64,000 bases of DNA from Streptomyces sp. NBC_01723 (GCF_036246005.1 NZ_CP109171.1:2592001-2656000); one strand, 5' to 3'. Numbered from the stretch's first letter, positions 8,862 through 18,652 are shown. The notes: generated by a model from the letters alone, not told the origin. Made by a program: numbers and translations.

Positions 8862-10730
8862 TTACTTCTTGCCCTTGCCCGACCCCGCGCTGTCGTCGCT
8901 GGAGAGGACCGCGATGAAGGCCTCCTGCGGAACCTCCACGGAACCCACCATCTTCATCCGCTTCTTGCCTTCCTTCTGCTTCTCCAGCAGCTTCCGCTTG
9001 CGGGAGATGTCACCGCCGTAGCACTTGGCGAGGACGTCCTTGCGGATGGCGCGGATGGTCTCGCGGGCGATCACCCGGGAGCCGATGGCGGCCTGGATGG
9101 GCACCTCGAAGGCCTGGCGCGGGATCAGCTCACGCAGCTTGGCGACGAGCCGCACGCCGTACGCGTACGCCGCGTCCTTGTGGGTGATCGCCGAGAAGGC
9201 GTCCACCTTGTCGCCGTGCAGCAGGATGTCGACCTTGACCAGGCTGGAGGTCTGCTCGCCGGTGGGCTCGTAGTCCAGCGACGCGTAACCGCGCGTCTTC
9301 GACTTCAGCTGGTCGAAGAAGTCGAAGACGATCTCCGCGAGCGGAAGGGTGTAGCGGATCTCGACCCGGTCCTCGGAGAGGTAGTCCATGCCGAGGAGGG
9401 TGCCGCGCCGCGTCTGGCACAGCTCCATGATCGCGCCGATGAACTCGGTCGGTGCGAGGATCGTGGCGCGCACGACCGGCTCGTAGACCTCGTTGATCTT
9501 GCCCTCGGGGAACTCGCTCGGGTTGGTGACGTCGACCTCGGTGCCGTCCTCCATGATCACGCGGTAGACCACGTTGGGCGCGGTGGCGATCAGGTCGAGG
9601 CCGAACTCGCGCTCCAGCCGCTCGCGGATCACGTCGAGGTGCAGCAGGCCCAGGAAGCCGACGCGGAAGCCGAAACCGAGGGCCGCGGAGGTCTCAGGCT
9701 CGTAGACGAGGGCGGCGTCGTTGAGCAGGAGCTTGTCCAGGGCCTCGCGCAGCAGGGGGTAGTCCGAGCCGTCCAGCGGATACAGACCGGAGAAGACCAT
9801 GGGCCTGGGGTCCTTGTAGCCGCCGAGCGCCTCCTCGGCGCCCTTGTGCATGCTGGTGACGGTGTCACCGACCTTGGACTGGCGGACGTCCTTCACGCCG
9901 GTGATCAGGTAGCCCACCTCGCCGACGCCGAGGCCGTCGGCGGCGAGCATCTCCGGTGAGTTGGTGCCGATCTCCAGCAGCTCGTGCGTGGCGCCGGTGG
10001 ACATCATCCGGATCCGCTCGCGCTTGTTGAGCTGGCCGTCGATGACACGGACGTACGTCACGACACCCCGGTAGGAGTCGTAGACGGAGTCGAAGATCAT
10101 CGCCCGCGCGGGGGCGTCCTTGACGCCCACCGGGGGCGGGACGTCGGCGACGACCTTGTCCAGCAGCGCCTCGACCCCGAGGCCCGTCTTGGCGGAGACC
10201 TTGAGCACGTCGTCGGGGTCGCAGCCGATCAGGTTGGCGAGTTCCTCGGCGAACTTCTCGGGCTGCGCGGCCGGCAGGTCGATCTTGTTCAGCACCGGGA
10301 CGATCGTGAGGTCGTTCTCCATCGCCAGGTAGAGGTTGGCGAGGGTCTGGGCCTCGATTCCCTGGGCGGCGTCCACGAGGAGGATCGTGCCCTCGCAGGC
10401 GGCGAGCGACCGCGAGACCTCGTAGGTGAAGTCGACGTGACCCGGGGTGTCGATCATGTTGAGGATGTGCGTGCTGCTCTTGTCGTGGGTGGGGGCCCAC
10501 GGCAATCGCACCGCCTGGGACTTGATCGTGATGCCGCGCTCGCGCTCGATGTCCATGCGGTCGAGGTACTGGGCGCGCATCTGCCGCTGCTCGACCACAC
10601 CGGTCAGCTGGAGCATCCGGTCGGCGAGCGTGGACTTGCCGTGGTCGATGTGCGCGATGATGCAGAAGTTGCGGATCAGCGCCGGGTCGGTACGGCTCGG
10701 CTCGGGCACATGGCTGGGGATCGCGGGCAC
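8862..10730 (-). CDS. lepA: Elongation factor 4 (LepA), ribosome back-translocase GTPase
   Basis: Translational GTPase acting on the ribosome. 622 residues from the GTG at 10730. The P-loop AHIDHGKST follows a short N-terminal segment, then DTPGHVDF (G3) and NKIDLP (G4), EF-G-like domains, and the basic LepA-specific C-terminal domain. A longer in-frame extension exists but lacks family similarity, so the GTG just before [10 protein letters not shown] is preferred. It is divergent from rpsT, the usual arrangement in Streptomyces. Confidence 0.97.
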   Translation of the reverse strand: MPAIPSHVPEPSRTDPALIRNFCIIAHIDHGKSTLADRMLQLTGVVEQRQMRAQYLDRMDIERERGITIKSQAVRLPWAPTHDKSSTHILNMIDTPGHVDFTYEVSRSLAACEGTILLVDAAQGIEAQTLANLYLAMENDLTIVPVLNKIDLPAAQPEKFAEELANLIGCDPDDVLKVSAKTGLGVEALLDKVVADVPPPVGVKDAPARAMIFDSVYDSYRGVVTYVRVIDGQLNKRERIRMMSTGATHELLEIGTNSPEMLAADGLGVGEVGYLITGVKDVRQSKVGDTVTSMHKGAEEALGGYKDPRPMVFSGLYPLDGSDYPLLREALDKLLLNDAALVYEPETSAALGFGFRVGFLGLLHLDVIRERLEREFGLDLIATAPNVVYRVIMEDGTEVDVTNPSEFPEGKINEVYEPVVRATILAPTEFIGAIMELCQTRRGTLLGMDYLSEDRVEIRYTLPLAEIVFDFFDQLKSKTRGYASLDYEPTGEQTSSLVKVDILLHGDKVDAFSAITHKDAAYAYGVRLVAKLRELIPRQAFEVPIQAAIGSRVIARETIRAIRKDVLAKCYGGDISRKRKLLEKQKEGKKRMKMVGSVEVPQEAFIAVLSSDDSAGSGKGKK

Positions 10731-10884
10731 GCAGGGTCCTGATTCTTGAGGCGTCCGCAGTGTCTGCGGTCTCGGGTCGGATCGATACGTAGCCTCCATC
10801 GTCCCACGGGTGGGGAGCTGGGATGGGTTGGGGACGGCCCGAGGCCGGGTTGTGGCCGGGTCGCGGGCTGGTTGCGGCCTGGTT

Positions 10885-10913
10885 TTGGGGGCGCCGCGGG
10901 CCGCTGGTACTGT
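10885..10913 (+). promoter_or_regulatory. Candidate promoter of rpsT
   Basis: TTGGGG and TACTGT separated by 17 bases, about 100 bp upstream of the rpsT start. The -10 fits the Streptomyces TANNNT pattern. Predicted only by eye. Confidence 0.4.
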
Positions 10914-11016
10914 GGGGGGCTGTGTCTCTTGCCCTCTCAGCGCGAGGCACTCCTTCAAGAAATCATCGGTACGGGACCCTCGCGGCCTCGTGCCTGAACC
11001 TGCAAAGGCTCAATTC

Positions 11017-11283
11017 GTGGCGAACATCAAGTCCCAGATCAAGCGGAACAAGACCAACGAGAAGGCCCGGCTGCGCAACAAGGCCGTCAAGTCCTCTCTG
11101 AAGACCGCGATCCGCAAGGCCCGTGAGGCCGCTGCCGCGGGTGACGTCGAGAAGGCCACCGAGTACCAGCGCGTCGCTTCGCGTCAGCTCGACAAGGCCG
11201 TCTCGAAGGGTGTCATCCACAAGAACCAGGCCGCCAACAAGAAGTCGGCGCTTGCGACCAAGGTCGGCGCCCTCAAGGGCTGA
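11017..11283 (+). CDS. rpsT: 30S ribosomal protein S20
   Basis: An 88-residue, Lys/Arg/Ala-rich helical protein that binds 16S rRNA. It begins with GTG ([10 protein letters not shown]) and ends [11 protein letters not shown], which matches the S20 family over its full length. A monocistronic gene divergent from lepA; the leader of about 100 nt could host the autoregulation known for S20 elsewhere. A strong hairpin follows. Confidence 0.98.
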   Translation: MANIKSQIKRNKTNEKARLRNKAVKSSLKTAIRKAREAAAAGDVEKATEYQRVASRQLDKAVSKGVIHKNQAANKKSALATKVGALKG

Positions 11284-11410
11284 ACCCCTCATCTGGTCTG
11301 ATCGCCGGGTGGACCCAGAGCGGGCCCTCTCTCATCCGCTCCCGTCCGGCACCCAGGATCCATGCGCGGCCTGCGTTCGCCACGCGGGCATGGATCCGCG
11401 AGCTTGATCC

Positions 11411-11456
11411 GAAGGCCCCGGTGGCCGTCCTTCCCCGGACGGACGCCGGGGCCTTC
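11411..11456. terminator. Long hairpin after rpsT
   Basis: GAAGGCCCCGG and CCGGGGCCTTC form an 11-bp perfect stem; the loop contains a second small stem (CCGTCC/GGACGG). It lies between convergent rpsT and holA and probably terminates both. Confidence 0.8.
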
Positions 11457-11506
11457 GGTCTGCCGTGCGCCGGGGCCTCGGGCCGGGCAGTGCGGGTGGG
11501 GGCGGG

Positions 11507-12496
11507 CTACGAACGTCCGCGTGAGCGTGCCGCGCGCGCGATCGTCACGACGGCCTTCTCCAGCGCGTACTCGGGATCGTCACTGGCGCCCTTCACCCCC
11601 GCGTCCGCCTCGGCCACCGCACGCAGGGCCACCGAGACGCCGTCCGGTGTCCAGCCGCGCATCTGCTGCCGGACGCGGTCGATCTTCCAGGGCGGCATCC
11701 CCAGCTCGCGGGCGAGGTCGGCGGGGCGCCCACCGCGGGCGGAGGAGAGCTTGCCGATGGCCCGCACGCCCTGCGCCAGCGCGCTGGTGATCAGCACCGG
11801 CGCGACCCCGGTCGACAGCGACCAGCGCAGCGCCTCCAGGGCCTCGGCCGCACGTCCCTCCACGGCCCGGTCGGCGACGGTGAAGCTGGAGGCCTCCGCC
11901 CGTCCCGTGTAGTACTGCCCGACCACCGCCTCGTCGATCGTCCCCTCGATGTCGGCGGTCAGCTGCGACACCGCCGAGGCCAGCTCCCTGAGGTCGCTGC
12001 CGATCGCGTCGACGAGGGCCTGGCACGCCTCGGGGGTCGCCGACCGCCCGGCGGTACGGAACTCGGAGCGCACGAAGGCCAGCCGGTCCGCGGGCTTGGT
12101 CATCTTCGGGCACGCCACCTCGCGCGCGCCCGCCTTGCGGCCGGCGTCCAGGACGCCCTTGCCCTTGGCGCCGCCCGCGTGCAGCAGGACGAGGGTGATC
12201 TCCTCGGCGGGAGAACCGAGGTAGGCCTTGACGTCCTTGACCGTGTCGGCGGACAGGTCCTGCGCGTTGCGTACGACCACGACCTTGCGCTCGGCGAAGA
12301 GCGAGGGGCTGGTGAGCTCGGCGAGCGTGCCGGGCTGCAGCTGGTCGGGGGTCAGGTCGCGTACGTCCGTGTCGGCGTCGGCGGCCTTCGCGGCGGCCAC
12401 CACCTCCTGCACGGCACGGTCGAGCAGGAGGTCCTCCTGGCCCACGGCAAGGGTCACCGGGGCGAGAGGGTCGTCATTCGCAGTCTTCCTGGCCAT
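11507..12496 (-). CDS. holA: DNA polymerase III subunit delta
   Basis: Clamp-loader subunit that opens the sliding clamp. 329 residues. It shows the AAA+-like fold of HolA without functional Walker motifs: VTLAVGQEDLLLDRA near the start, AERKVVVVRNAQ, and the C-terminal ARELGMPPWKIDR region. The ATG at 12496 (MARKTANDD) is chosen; an ATG 12 bases earlier is possible. Neither has a Shine-Dalgarno. The neighbours (rpsT convergent, a short unknown gene upstream) match the usual actinobacterial order. Confidence 0.93.
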   Translation of the reverse strand: MARKTANDDPLAPVTLAVGQEDLLLDRAVQEVVAAAKAADADTDVRDLTPDQLQPGTLAELTSPSLFAERKVVVVRNAQDLSADTVKDVKAYLGSPAEEITLVLLHAGGAKGKGVLDAGRKAGAREVACPKMTKPADRLAFVRSEFRTAGRSATPEACQALVDAIGSDLRELASAVSQLTADIEGTIDEAVVGQYYTGRAEASSFTVADRAVEGRAAEALEALRWSLSTGVAPVLITSALAQGVRAIGKLSSARGGRPADLARELGMPPWKIDRVRQQMRGWTPDGVSVALRAVAEADAGVKGASDDPEYALEKAVVTIARAARSRGRS

Positions 12497-12562
12497 CGCG
12501 ACAAGCATCGCACGCACCACTGACAACGGACGCCCGCCGCCGGCGCCGGGTCCGGTGCGGGA

Positions 12563-12817
12563 CTACGGCTCCTCGCGCCAGCCCTCCCACTCCCCCGCGA
12601 ACTCGTCCAGCTCACCGGGGTCCAGCAGCTCCCGCTCGTCGCACAGGAGGACGAGCCACTGGGCGTCCTCGGCGTCGTCCTCGCCGGCCAGGGCGTCCCT
12701 CAGGAGCCGGGGTTCCTCGTCGAGCCCGAACCGCTCCCCGAGTGCCTGGGCCGCCTCCTCCGCAGCGTCGCGGTCGGGCAGCACCAGTACATGTCTCACA
12801 TCGCTCACGGGTGTCAT
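12563..12817 (-). CDS. Small acidic hypothetical protein
   Basis: 84 residues, strongly acidic, with no cysteines forming a metal site, no signal peptide and no membrane segment. It begins MTPVSDVRHVLVLPDRD and ends with a Trp/Glu-rich tail (GEWEGWREEP). Codon use has the strong GC3 bias of real Streptomyces genes. It sits between the YceI gene and holA on the same strand, with gaps of 37 and 66 bases, and may be cotranscribed. Function unknown. Confidence 0.75.
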   Translation of the reverse strand: MTPVSDVRHVLVLPDRDAAEEAAQALGERFGLDEEPRLLRDALAGEDDAEDAQWLVLLCDERELLDPGELDEFAGEWEGWREEP

Positions 12818-12854
12818 TGTCGGACACCGAGCGGCGGGCGCAGCGCGGGGGCGG

Positions 12855-13757
12855 TCAGCCCTTGGGCACGGTCTGCACGTCGAGGTCGATGCGGATGCTG
12901 GGCCCGACCACGGCGATGCCGCGGGCCAGCATCGTCTGCCAGCTCACCGTGAAGTCGTCGCGGTGCAGTTCGGTGGTGGCGCGGCAGGCCGCCCGCGTCT
13001 CGCCCTCCATGCCGTTGCCGAGCCCGAGGTACTCGGTGTCCAGCGTGACCGTGCGCGTCACGCCGTGCAGGGTCAGCGCTCCCGTGACGGCCCACCGGTT
13101 GCCGCCGCGGTGCGTGAACCGGTCGCTGTAGAACTCCAGCGTCGGAAACCGCTGCACGTCGAGGAAGTCGGCCGAGCGCAGGTGGTCGTCGCGCATCTTC
13201 ACGTTGGTGTCGATGGACGCCGCGTCGATGACCACGTGCATCGCCGACCGCTCCATCTCGTCCGCGATCCGCACCGCGCCCGCGAAGGAGTTGAACCGGC
13301 CGTGGATCCGGGCCAGTCCGATGTGCCGCGCGGTGAACGCGATCGAAGAGTGCGCCGGTTCGATCTCCCAGTCACCCGGCGTGGGCAGCTCCGGCGGCTG
13401 GGCCACCTGGAGGGTCACGTCGCCGAGCGAGGCCAGCGCGTCCTCGGCGACCGTCACGGACGCCCGGTACGGCGTATAGCCCTCGGCGGAGACGGCGAGC
13501 CGGTACTCCCCGGCCGGCACCGCCGTCAGGAACGACCCGAAGGGATCCGTGCCGCCGCCGACCACCTTGCGTCCCATGCTGTCGCTGACCACGAACTCCG
13601 CGTTCGGCACCGGCTCGTGGACCGGGTCGAGGACCCGGCAGCTGAGCACCCCGGCGTCCGGCGGGGTGCTCACGGCAGCCAGGGGACCCGTCCGGTGCAT
13701 CCGCTTCGTACGGCTTCCCAGCAAGCGGCCGATCATCTGCGACACCCTCTGCCCCAC
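12855..13757 (-). CDS. YceI-like protein with N-terminal carboxypeptidase-regulatory-like domain
   Basis: 300 residues. A beta-sandwich of the carboxypeptidase regulatory type spans about 35-115 (PAGEYRLAVSAEGYTPY). A YceI lipocalin-like domain spans about 128-298, starting GDWEIEPAHSSIAFTARHIG and ending with the IRIDLDVQ strand. YceI domains bind isoprenoid or fatty chains. Many YceI proteins are secreted, but no signal peptide is seen here, so it is likely cytosolic. The exact start is uncertain; an ATG at the eighth codon is an alternative. It lies 65 bases downstream of the N-acetyltransferase gene. Confidence 0.88.
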   Translation of the reverse strand: MGQRVSQMIGRLLGSRTKRMHRTGPLAAVSTPPDAGVLSCRVLDPVHEPVPNAEFVVSDSMGRKVVGGGTDPFGSFLTAVPAGEYRLAVSAEGYTPYRASVTVAEDALASLGDVTLQVAQPPELPTPGDWEIEPAHSSIAFTARHIGLARIHGRFNSFAGAVRIADEMERSAMHVVIDAASIDTNVKMRDDHLRSADFLDVQRFPTLEFYSDRFTHRGGNRWAVTGALTLHGVTRTVTLDTEYLGLGNGMEGETRAACRATTELHRDDFTVSWQTMLARGIAVVGPSIRIDLDVQTVPKG

Positions 13758-13822
13758 ATCAGAATTAGTTGACGAAGCAACATTCGATCACCGATGGGGC
13801 TTTCGAGGCAACACGGGACCAC

Positions 13823-14659
13823 TCACCCGGTATCGGCACACCGCCGGACCGGGACCCGGTCGAGCCGGATGCCGAAGTGTTCGCGGTACGCGGAGAGCAC
13901 CTCCTCGTCCGTGCCCAACTCGCGCTCCTCCCGGCCGCCCTCGGGGGCCGTCGCCGTGAGCCGGCGTCCGCTGAGCGTGATCCGTCCCCCGTCCTCGGTG
14001 ATCCGGGAGCAGACCGTCGACTGGAGGAAGTGCGACCGGGGAGAGGTGCTGTGCCACCACGCGCCGGACACGAAGTCGTCCAGCACCCTCGGGCGGACGT
14101 CCACCCGGTACACCGGCCGCCCCCCGCGCAGCACGTCCAGGTCGGCCGCCCGCGCCGTGGCCTCCGCCCCGCGCACCCCGGCCGCGTCCGGCCCCGCCTC
14201 CACGACCCGGAACGTACCCCCGGGGTCGTTCTGCTCCGCCCGCTCCCCGAACGCCAGCGGACCGTGACTGTGCGCCCCGAACCCGACGTCCGCCAGCCAG
14301 TCGCCCCCGTCCACCGTCCGCACCAGCAGCACCATGTGGTCGTACGGGATCCCGAGCCGGCCCCCGTCCCCGTACACCCGCGCGGCGAGCGTCGTGACCC
14401 CGTAACCGAGCGCCGCGAGCAACAAGCCGAAGAGACCGTTGAGTTCGTAGCAGAATCCGCCCCTGCGCCCGCCCACCACCTTGTCCAGCAGCCGTCCCTC
14501 CTCCAGCACGATCTCCTCGCCCAGGTGGACGGAGAGGTTCTCGAACGGCACCGTCCGCAGATGAAGCAGGTGCAGTGTGCGCAGCGCGTCGAGGGTGGGC
14601 CGCTCCGGGTACTCGGCTCCCAGACGGCGGAGATAGGCATCGACCTGTGCGGAATCCAT
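13823..14659 (-). CDS. nat: Arylamine N-acetyltransferase
   Basis: Transfers acetyl from acetyl-CoA to arylamines or hydrazines; in some actinomycetes family members close amide bonds in ansamycin synthesis. 278 residues. The catalytic triad is visible: Cys70 in RGGFCYELN, His108 in PYDHMVLLV, Asp124 in LADVGFG. The start ATG lies only four bases after the comEC stop codon, which suggests it is translated from the comEA-comEC mRNA. There is no biosynthetic cluster nearby, so a general detoxification role is more likely. Confidence 0.93.
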   Translation of the reverse strand: MDSAQVDAYLRRLGAEYPERPTLDALRTLHLLHLRTVPFENLSVHLGEEIVLEEGRLLDKVVGGRRGGFCYELNGLFGLLLAALGYGVTTLAARVYGDGGRLGIPYDHMVLLVRTVDGGDWLADVGFGAHSHGPLAFGERAEQNDPGGTFRVVEAGPDAAGVRGAEATARAADLDVLRGGRPVYRVDVRPRVLDDFVSGAWWHSTSPRSHFLQSTVCSRITEDGGRITLSGRRLTATAPEGGREERELGTDEEVLSAYREHFGIRLDRVPVRRCADTG

Positions 14660-14663
14660 GCCC

Positions 14664-17588
14664 TCAGTCTCCCAAGACCCGCAGCGCCCCGCCCGAGCCC
14701 GTGACGGCCAGCGCGCCGTCCCGGTCCGTGCGCAGCACCGTCGCCCCCTGCCCGCGCAGGGCCGCGACCGTGTCCGGGGCCGGGTGCCCGTAGGTGTTGT
14801 CCGCGCCGCAGCTGATGAGGGCCAGACGCGGAGCCACCCTCCGTACGAGGTCCGGATCCTGATGAGCCGACCCGTGATGGGCGACCTTGAGCACGTCGAC
14901 CCCTGCCAGCGCCGCTGCCGCCGGGGAGCGCGCCAACTCCCGCTGGGCCGACGGCTCCAGGTCCCCGAGCAGCAGGAGACGCAGGCCCGCCGTCCGCACC
15001 AGGAGGGTGACGCTGGCGTCGTTGGGTCCCTCGGTGCTCGTGGGCGGCATCGTCCCCGGGCCCGTGCCGGACGGCGGCCACACCACCTGCCAGGAGAGCG
15101 GGCCGGCCCGTCGCCGCTCACCGGCGGCCGCGTGCCGCAGGGGGATCCGTCGCGCCGCCGCCTGTCTGCGGACGGCGTCGGCCTGATCCGCGGGCTGTTC
15201 GAGGGCGGTCGTCTCGATGGCCCCCACCGCACGCCCCCGCAACACCCCGGGCAGCCCGGCGACGTGGTCGGCGTGGAAATGGGTCAGCACCACGAGCGGG
15301 ACGCGGGTGACGCCGAGCGAGCGCAGACAGCCGTCCACCAGCGCCGGATCGGGCCCGGCGTCCACGACCACGCCCGTACCCTCCCCCGCCGCGAGCACCA
15401 TGGCGTCGCCCTGCCCCACGTCGCACATCACCATCCGCCAGCCCGGCGGCGGCCATCCCTTGATCACCCGGGCCAGCGGCGGCGGTTGCACCACCGCCAG
15501 CACCAGCAGCAGCGCGCAGACCCCGCACCACCAGGGATGCCGCAGCAGCCGCCGGCCGACGAGCAGCCCGCCCGCCGTGAGGAGCGCGAGCAGCGCCGCC
15601 CCCGCCCAGCTTCCCGGCCAGTCCACTCCCGCGCCGGGCAGCGCGGCCCCGGTGCGGGCGATCCCCGCGATCCACCCGGCCGGCCAGCCACCGCACCAGG
15701 CCAGCGCCTCGGCCACGGGCATCGCCACCGGGGCGGTCGCCAGCGCCGCGAACCCCAGCACCGTGGCCGGGGCCACCGCGAACTCCGCGAGCAGGTTGCA
15801 CGGCACCCCCACCAGGCTCACCCGCGCCGACAGCACGGCGACGACCGGCGCGCACACGGCCTGCGCGGCCCCCGCGGCGGCCAGCGCCTCCGCCAGCCGC
15901 GGCGGCACCCCGCGCCGCCGCAACGCAGCGCTCCACCGAGGCGCGAGCGTGAGCAGCGCGCCGGTGGCCAGCACGGAGAGCAGGAACCCGTAACTCCTGG
16001 CCAGCCCCGGGTCGTACAGCACGAGCAGCAGTACGGCCGTCGCCAGCGCCGGAAGCAGCGATCTGCGGCGTCCGGTGGCCAGGGCGAGCAGGGCGACGGA
16101 CCCGCAGGCGGCGGCCCGCAGGACGCTCGGGTCGGGCCGGCACACCACCACGAAGCCGAGTGCGAGCGCCCCGCCGAGCAGCGCCGTCGTCCGCAGGGAG
16201 AGCCCGAGACGGGGCGCGACTCCCCGGCGCTCACTGCGCTGAGCCAGCCCGGGCGGGCCGAGCAGCAGGGCGAGCACGATCGTGAAGTTGGCCCCCGAGA
16301 CGGCCAGCGTGTGCGCCAGGTCCGTTTCCTTGAACGCCTCCTCCAGCTCCGGAGTGACGCGCGAGGTGTCCCCCACCACCAGGCCGGGCAGCAGCGCCCG
16401 CGCGTCCCCCGGCAGACCGTCCGTCGCCTCGCGCAGCCCGGCCCGCAACCGCCCCGCCAGCCGCTGCGCCGCCGAGGGACCGGTCACCACCTCGGGCGCG
16501 GCCCGACCGCCCCGTACCCGCAGCACGGCGGCGATCCGGTCCCCGCTCGTCCTCGGGGGCGCCGAGCGGGCGGTGACGCGGAGCCGGGTGGTCGGCAGGA
16601 GCCCCAGCCAGCGCGCGGCCGCGGGATCGGCACGGGACGGCGGGGCGTCCTCACCCGGGTCCTCCTCCCCCACGTCGACGAGCACGAGCACCGGCGTCCG
16701 CGTCGCGACCACCGAGCCGCCCTCCTTCATGACCCGTCGCACGTCGGCCTCGACCACCACCGTGGGCGGGGCAGCACGGTTGCCCCGGACGCGCGGCCCG
16801 GTGAGGCGGGGGTCGGCGGTGACCTCCACCTCGGCGGTGACCGTGGCGTACTGCCGGGCCGACCCCGGCACGGGTCCGCGCCGCAGGTCCGCGCCGTGCA
16901 GCGCGGCCGAGGCGGCGGCCGCGGCGACACAGAGGAGCAGGGCGGCGAGGGCGACCGAGGGCCGAACGCGTGTCGCGCGCTGCCTTTGATCCCTCTGGGG
17001 CTGCCTCCGCTCCCTCCGGAGCAGTACACCCGCCAGGACCAAGGCACCGGTCACCATGCCCACGGCCCAACCGGCCGGCGCGGCCGGCACGAGCGCCGCC
17101 GTCGCCCAGGCCGCGAGCGCGGGCGGCACCAGCCGCAGGTCCGTTGGCCCCTCCTGGCGGGGGTGGGCCGCGCCGAGCCGGTGGCCGGAGGCGGCGTGCA
17201 CGGCCGCGCGTGGGGGTGCCGTGCGGGCGTGGTACTGCCTGGCAGGGTCCGTCGGCAGATCCGGGGACAGATCCACGGGCCGATCCGAGGACAGACCCGG
17301 GGACAGACCCGCGGGCCGATCCGAGGACAGACCCGGGGACAGACCCACGGGCCGATCCGAGGACAGACCCGGGGACAGACCCACGGGCCGATCCGAGGAC
17401 AGACCCGGGGACAGACCCACGGGCCGATCCGAGGACAGACCCGGGGACAGACCCACGGGCCGATCCGAGGACAGACCCGGGGACAGACCCACGGGCCGAT
17501 CCGAGGACAGACCCGGGGACAGATCCGGGGACATGGGCCGATTCGGGGACCGATGCGGGGACGGGCCCGTCGGCCGATTCGTACTCAT
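14664..17588 (-). CDS. comEC: ComEC/Rec2-type DNA uptake channel protein with N-terminal 12-residue repeats
   Basis: Polytopic membrane protein expected to move single-stranded DNA across the membrane. 974 residues. Residues about 20-105 are seven copies of a 12-residue Ser/Pro/Gly/Asp repeat. Then come membrane segments, the competence domain (HTLAVSGANFTIVLAL) and a C-terminal MBL-type domain (LTHFHADHVAGLPG, VAHHGSAH). The start ATG overlaps the comEA stop as ATGA, which fixes the start upstream of the repeat and shows that the repeat is translated. Natural competence is not established in Streptomyces, so the physiological role is open. Confidence 0.92.
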   Translation of the reverse strand: MSTNRPTGPSPHRSPNRPMSPDLSPGLSSDRPVGLSPGLSSDRPVGLSPGLSSDRPVGLSPGLSSDRPVGLSPGLSSDRPVGLSPGLSSDRPAGLSPGLSSDRPVDLSPDLPTDPARQYHARTAPPRAAVHAASGHRLGAAHPRQEGPTDLRLVPPALAAWATAALVPAAPAGWAVGMVTGALVLAGVLLRRERRQPQRDQRQRATRVRPSVALAALLLCVAAAAASAALHGADLRRGPVPGSARQYATVTAEVEVTADPRLTGPRVRGNRAAPPTVVVEADVRRVMKEGGSVVATRTPVLVLVDVGEEDPGEDAPPSRADPAAARWLGLLPTTRLRVTARSAPPRTSGDRIAAVLRVRGGRAAPEVVTGPSAAQRLAGRLRAGLREATDGLPGDARALLPGLVVGDTSRVTPELEEAFKETDLAHTLAVSGANFTIVLALLLGPPGLAQRSERRGVAPRLGLSLRTTALLGGALALGFVVVCRPDPSVLRAAACGSVALLALATGRRRSLLPALATAVLLLVLYDPGLARSYGFLLSVLATGALLTLAPRWSAALRRRGVPPRLAEALAAAGAAQAVCAPVVAVLSARVSLVGVPCNLLAEFAVAPATVLGFAALATAPVAMPVAEALAWCGGWPAGWIAGIARTGAALPGAGVDWPGSWAGAALLALLTAGGLLVGRRLLRHPWWCGVCALLLVLAVVQPPPLARVIKGWPPPGWRMVMCDVGQGDAMVLAAGEGTGVVVDAGPDPALVDGCLRSLGVTRVPLVVLTHFHADHVAGLPGVLRGRAVGAIETTALEQPADQADAVRRQAAARRIPLRHAAAGERRRAGPLSWQVVWPPSGTGPGTMPPTSTEGPNDASVTLLVRTAGLRLLLLGDLEPSAQRELARSPAAAALAGVDVLKVAHHGSAHQDPDLVRRVAPRLALISCGADNTYGHPAPDTVAALRGQGATVLRTDRDGALAVTGSGGALRVLGD
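17277..17528. repeat. Seven tandem copies of a 36-bp repeat inside comEC
   Basis: Unit GGGCCGATCCGAGGACAGAC followed by CCGGGGACAGACCCAC, seven contiguous copies with only a few substitutions, mostly in the outer copies. The unit length is a multiple of three, so it adds 12 residues per copy without shifting the frame. The near-identity implies recent expansion and likely length variation between strains. Confidence 0.95.
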
Positions 17589-18652
17589 GGCCGCACGAGA
17601 TCGCGCAGGTCGGCGAAGCGGCGCTCGCCGATGCCGTTGACCTCGCGCAACTCGTCCACCGACCGGAAACCGCCGTGCTGGGTGCGGTAGTCGATGATGT
17701 GCTGGGCGAGCACGGGGCCCACGCCGGGCAGGGTGTCGAGCTGGTCCGGGGTCGCGGTGTTGAGGGAGACCGGTGCCGCGGGCGCCGCCGCCCCGCTCCC
17801 GGCGGTGGCCGCACCGCCGGGCGCGACCCCCGCGACGGGCGCGGGAGCGCCCACGACGACCTGCTCGCCGTCCACCAGGAACCGCGCCTGGTTCAGCCCG
17901 TCGGTCTTTGCGCCGTCCCGCACGCCTCCGGCGGCCCGCAGGGCGTCCGCGACCCGTGAACCGGCCGGCAGACGGTGGACGCCGGGCTTGCGGACCTTTC
18001 CGCCGACGTCCACGACGATCTCGGCACCGGCCGTGGACGCCGCCCCGTCGACCGCCTTGCCCTCACCCTTCCGCCCGTCCTCGTCCCGCGCCCCGACCGC
18101 CGCCGCCTCCCGCACCACCTCGGGCGCCGCCACGGACTGGGTGCGACCGGTCCAGAAGTGCTGCGCGGCGAAGAGCCCCGCGACGACGAGCAGCACCGTG
18201 AGCGCGGCCACGCTGCGCCGCTCCAGCCCGCACCGCGCCTGCAGCCACACCGGCATGCGCTCCCGCAGCGCCTGCCCGGCCCGCTCCTTCCAGGCCGCCC
18301 GGACGACGCCATCCGCCGCGACGGGAAGCGGCGCGTCTCCGCCTCCGCCGTACAAGGGCGGCCCCTTCCCCGACTCCCCGCGCGATCCATCGTGCCCGGC
18401 CCGCCCGGCCCGCCCGGCGAACAGCGCCTCCGCCCGTCGCCGCAATTCCTCCGCGGGTGCGGGCCGGCGTCCGTGCCGGGCGTGGGAACGGGGCGGGTGG
18501 CGGTGGCGGAGCCGGCCGTCGGAGGCCGGTGCGCGACCCGGGCCGCTGGATCCGGCCGCCGTGCGTGGCTGTGAGCGTGCGGGGGACTGTGGGCGAGAGC
18601 GGGACTGTGAGCGTGAGCGTGATCGAAGTGCCATGCGCCGAGGATCCGACAC
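17585..18652 (-). CDS. comEA: ComEA-like DNA-binding membrane protein
   Basis: 355 residues. A long Arg/Ser/Pro-rich cytoplasmic N-terminus (1-140) is followed by one membrane segment (about 147-167), a SLBB/soluble ligand-binding beta-grasp domain (about 210-268), an Ala/Pro/Gly linker and a C-terminal helix-hairpin-helix pair (about 294-355, LNTATPDQLDTLPGVG and VNGIGERRFADL). HhH domains bind DNA outside the membrane. Start GTG 18652 or ATG 18634; the low-complexity start makes this uncertain. It overlaps comEC by four bases. Confidence 0.9.
   Translation of the reverse strand: MSDPRRMALRSRSRSQSRSRPQSPARSQPRTAAGSSGPGRAPASDGRLRHRHPPRSHARHGRRPAPAEELRRRAEALFAGRAGRAGHDGSRGESGKGPPLYGGGGDAPLPVAADGVVRAAWKERAGQALRERMPVWLQARCGLERRSVAALTVLLVVAGLFAAQHFWTGRTQSVAAPEVVREAAAVGARDEDGRKGEGKAVDGAASTAGAEIVVDVGGKVRKPGVHRLPAGSRVADALRAAGGVRDGAKTDGLNQARFLVDGEQVVVGAPAPVAGVAPGGAATAGSGAAAPAAPVSLNTATPDQLDTLPGVGPVLAQHIIDYRTQHGGFRSVDELREVNGIGERRFADLRDLVRP

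Noticed and set aside
17277..17528. CRISPR array (36-bp repeats)
   Set aside because: The units are contiguous with no spacers, lie in frame within comEC, and no cas genes are present.
14658..17690. Plus-strand Arg/Gly/Pro-rich frame opposite comEC
   Set aside because: No family, no start signals, and codon bias wrong for Streptomyces; antisense artefact of comEC.
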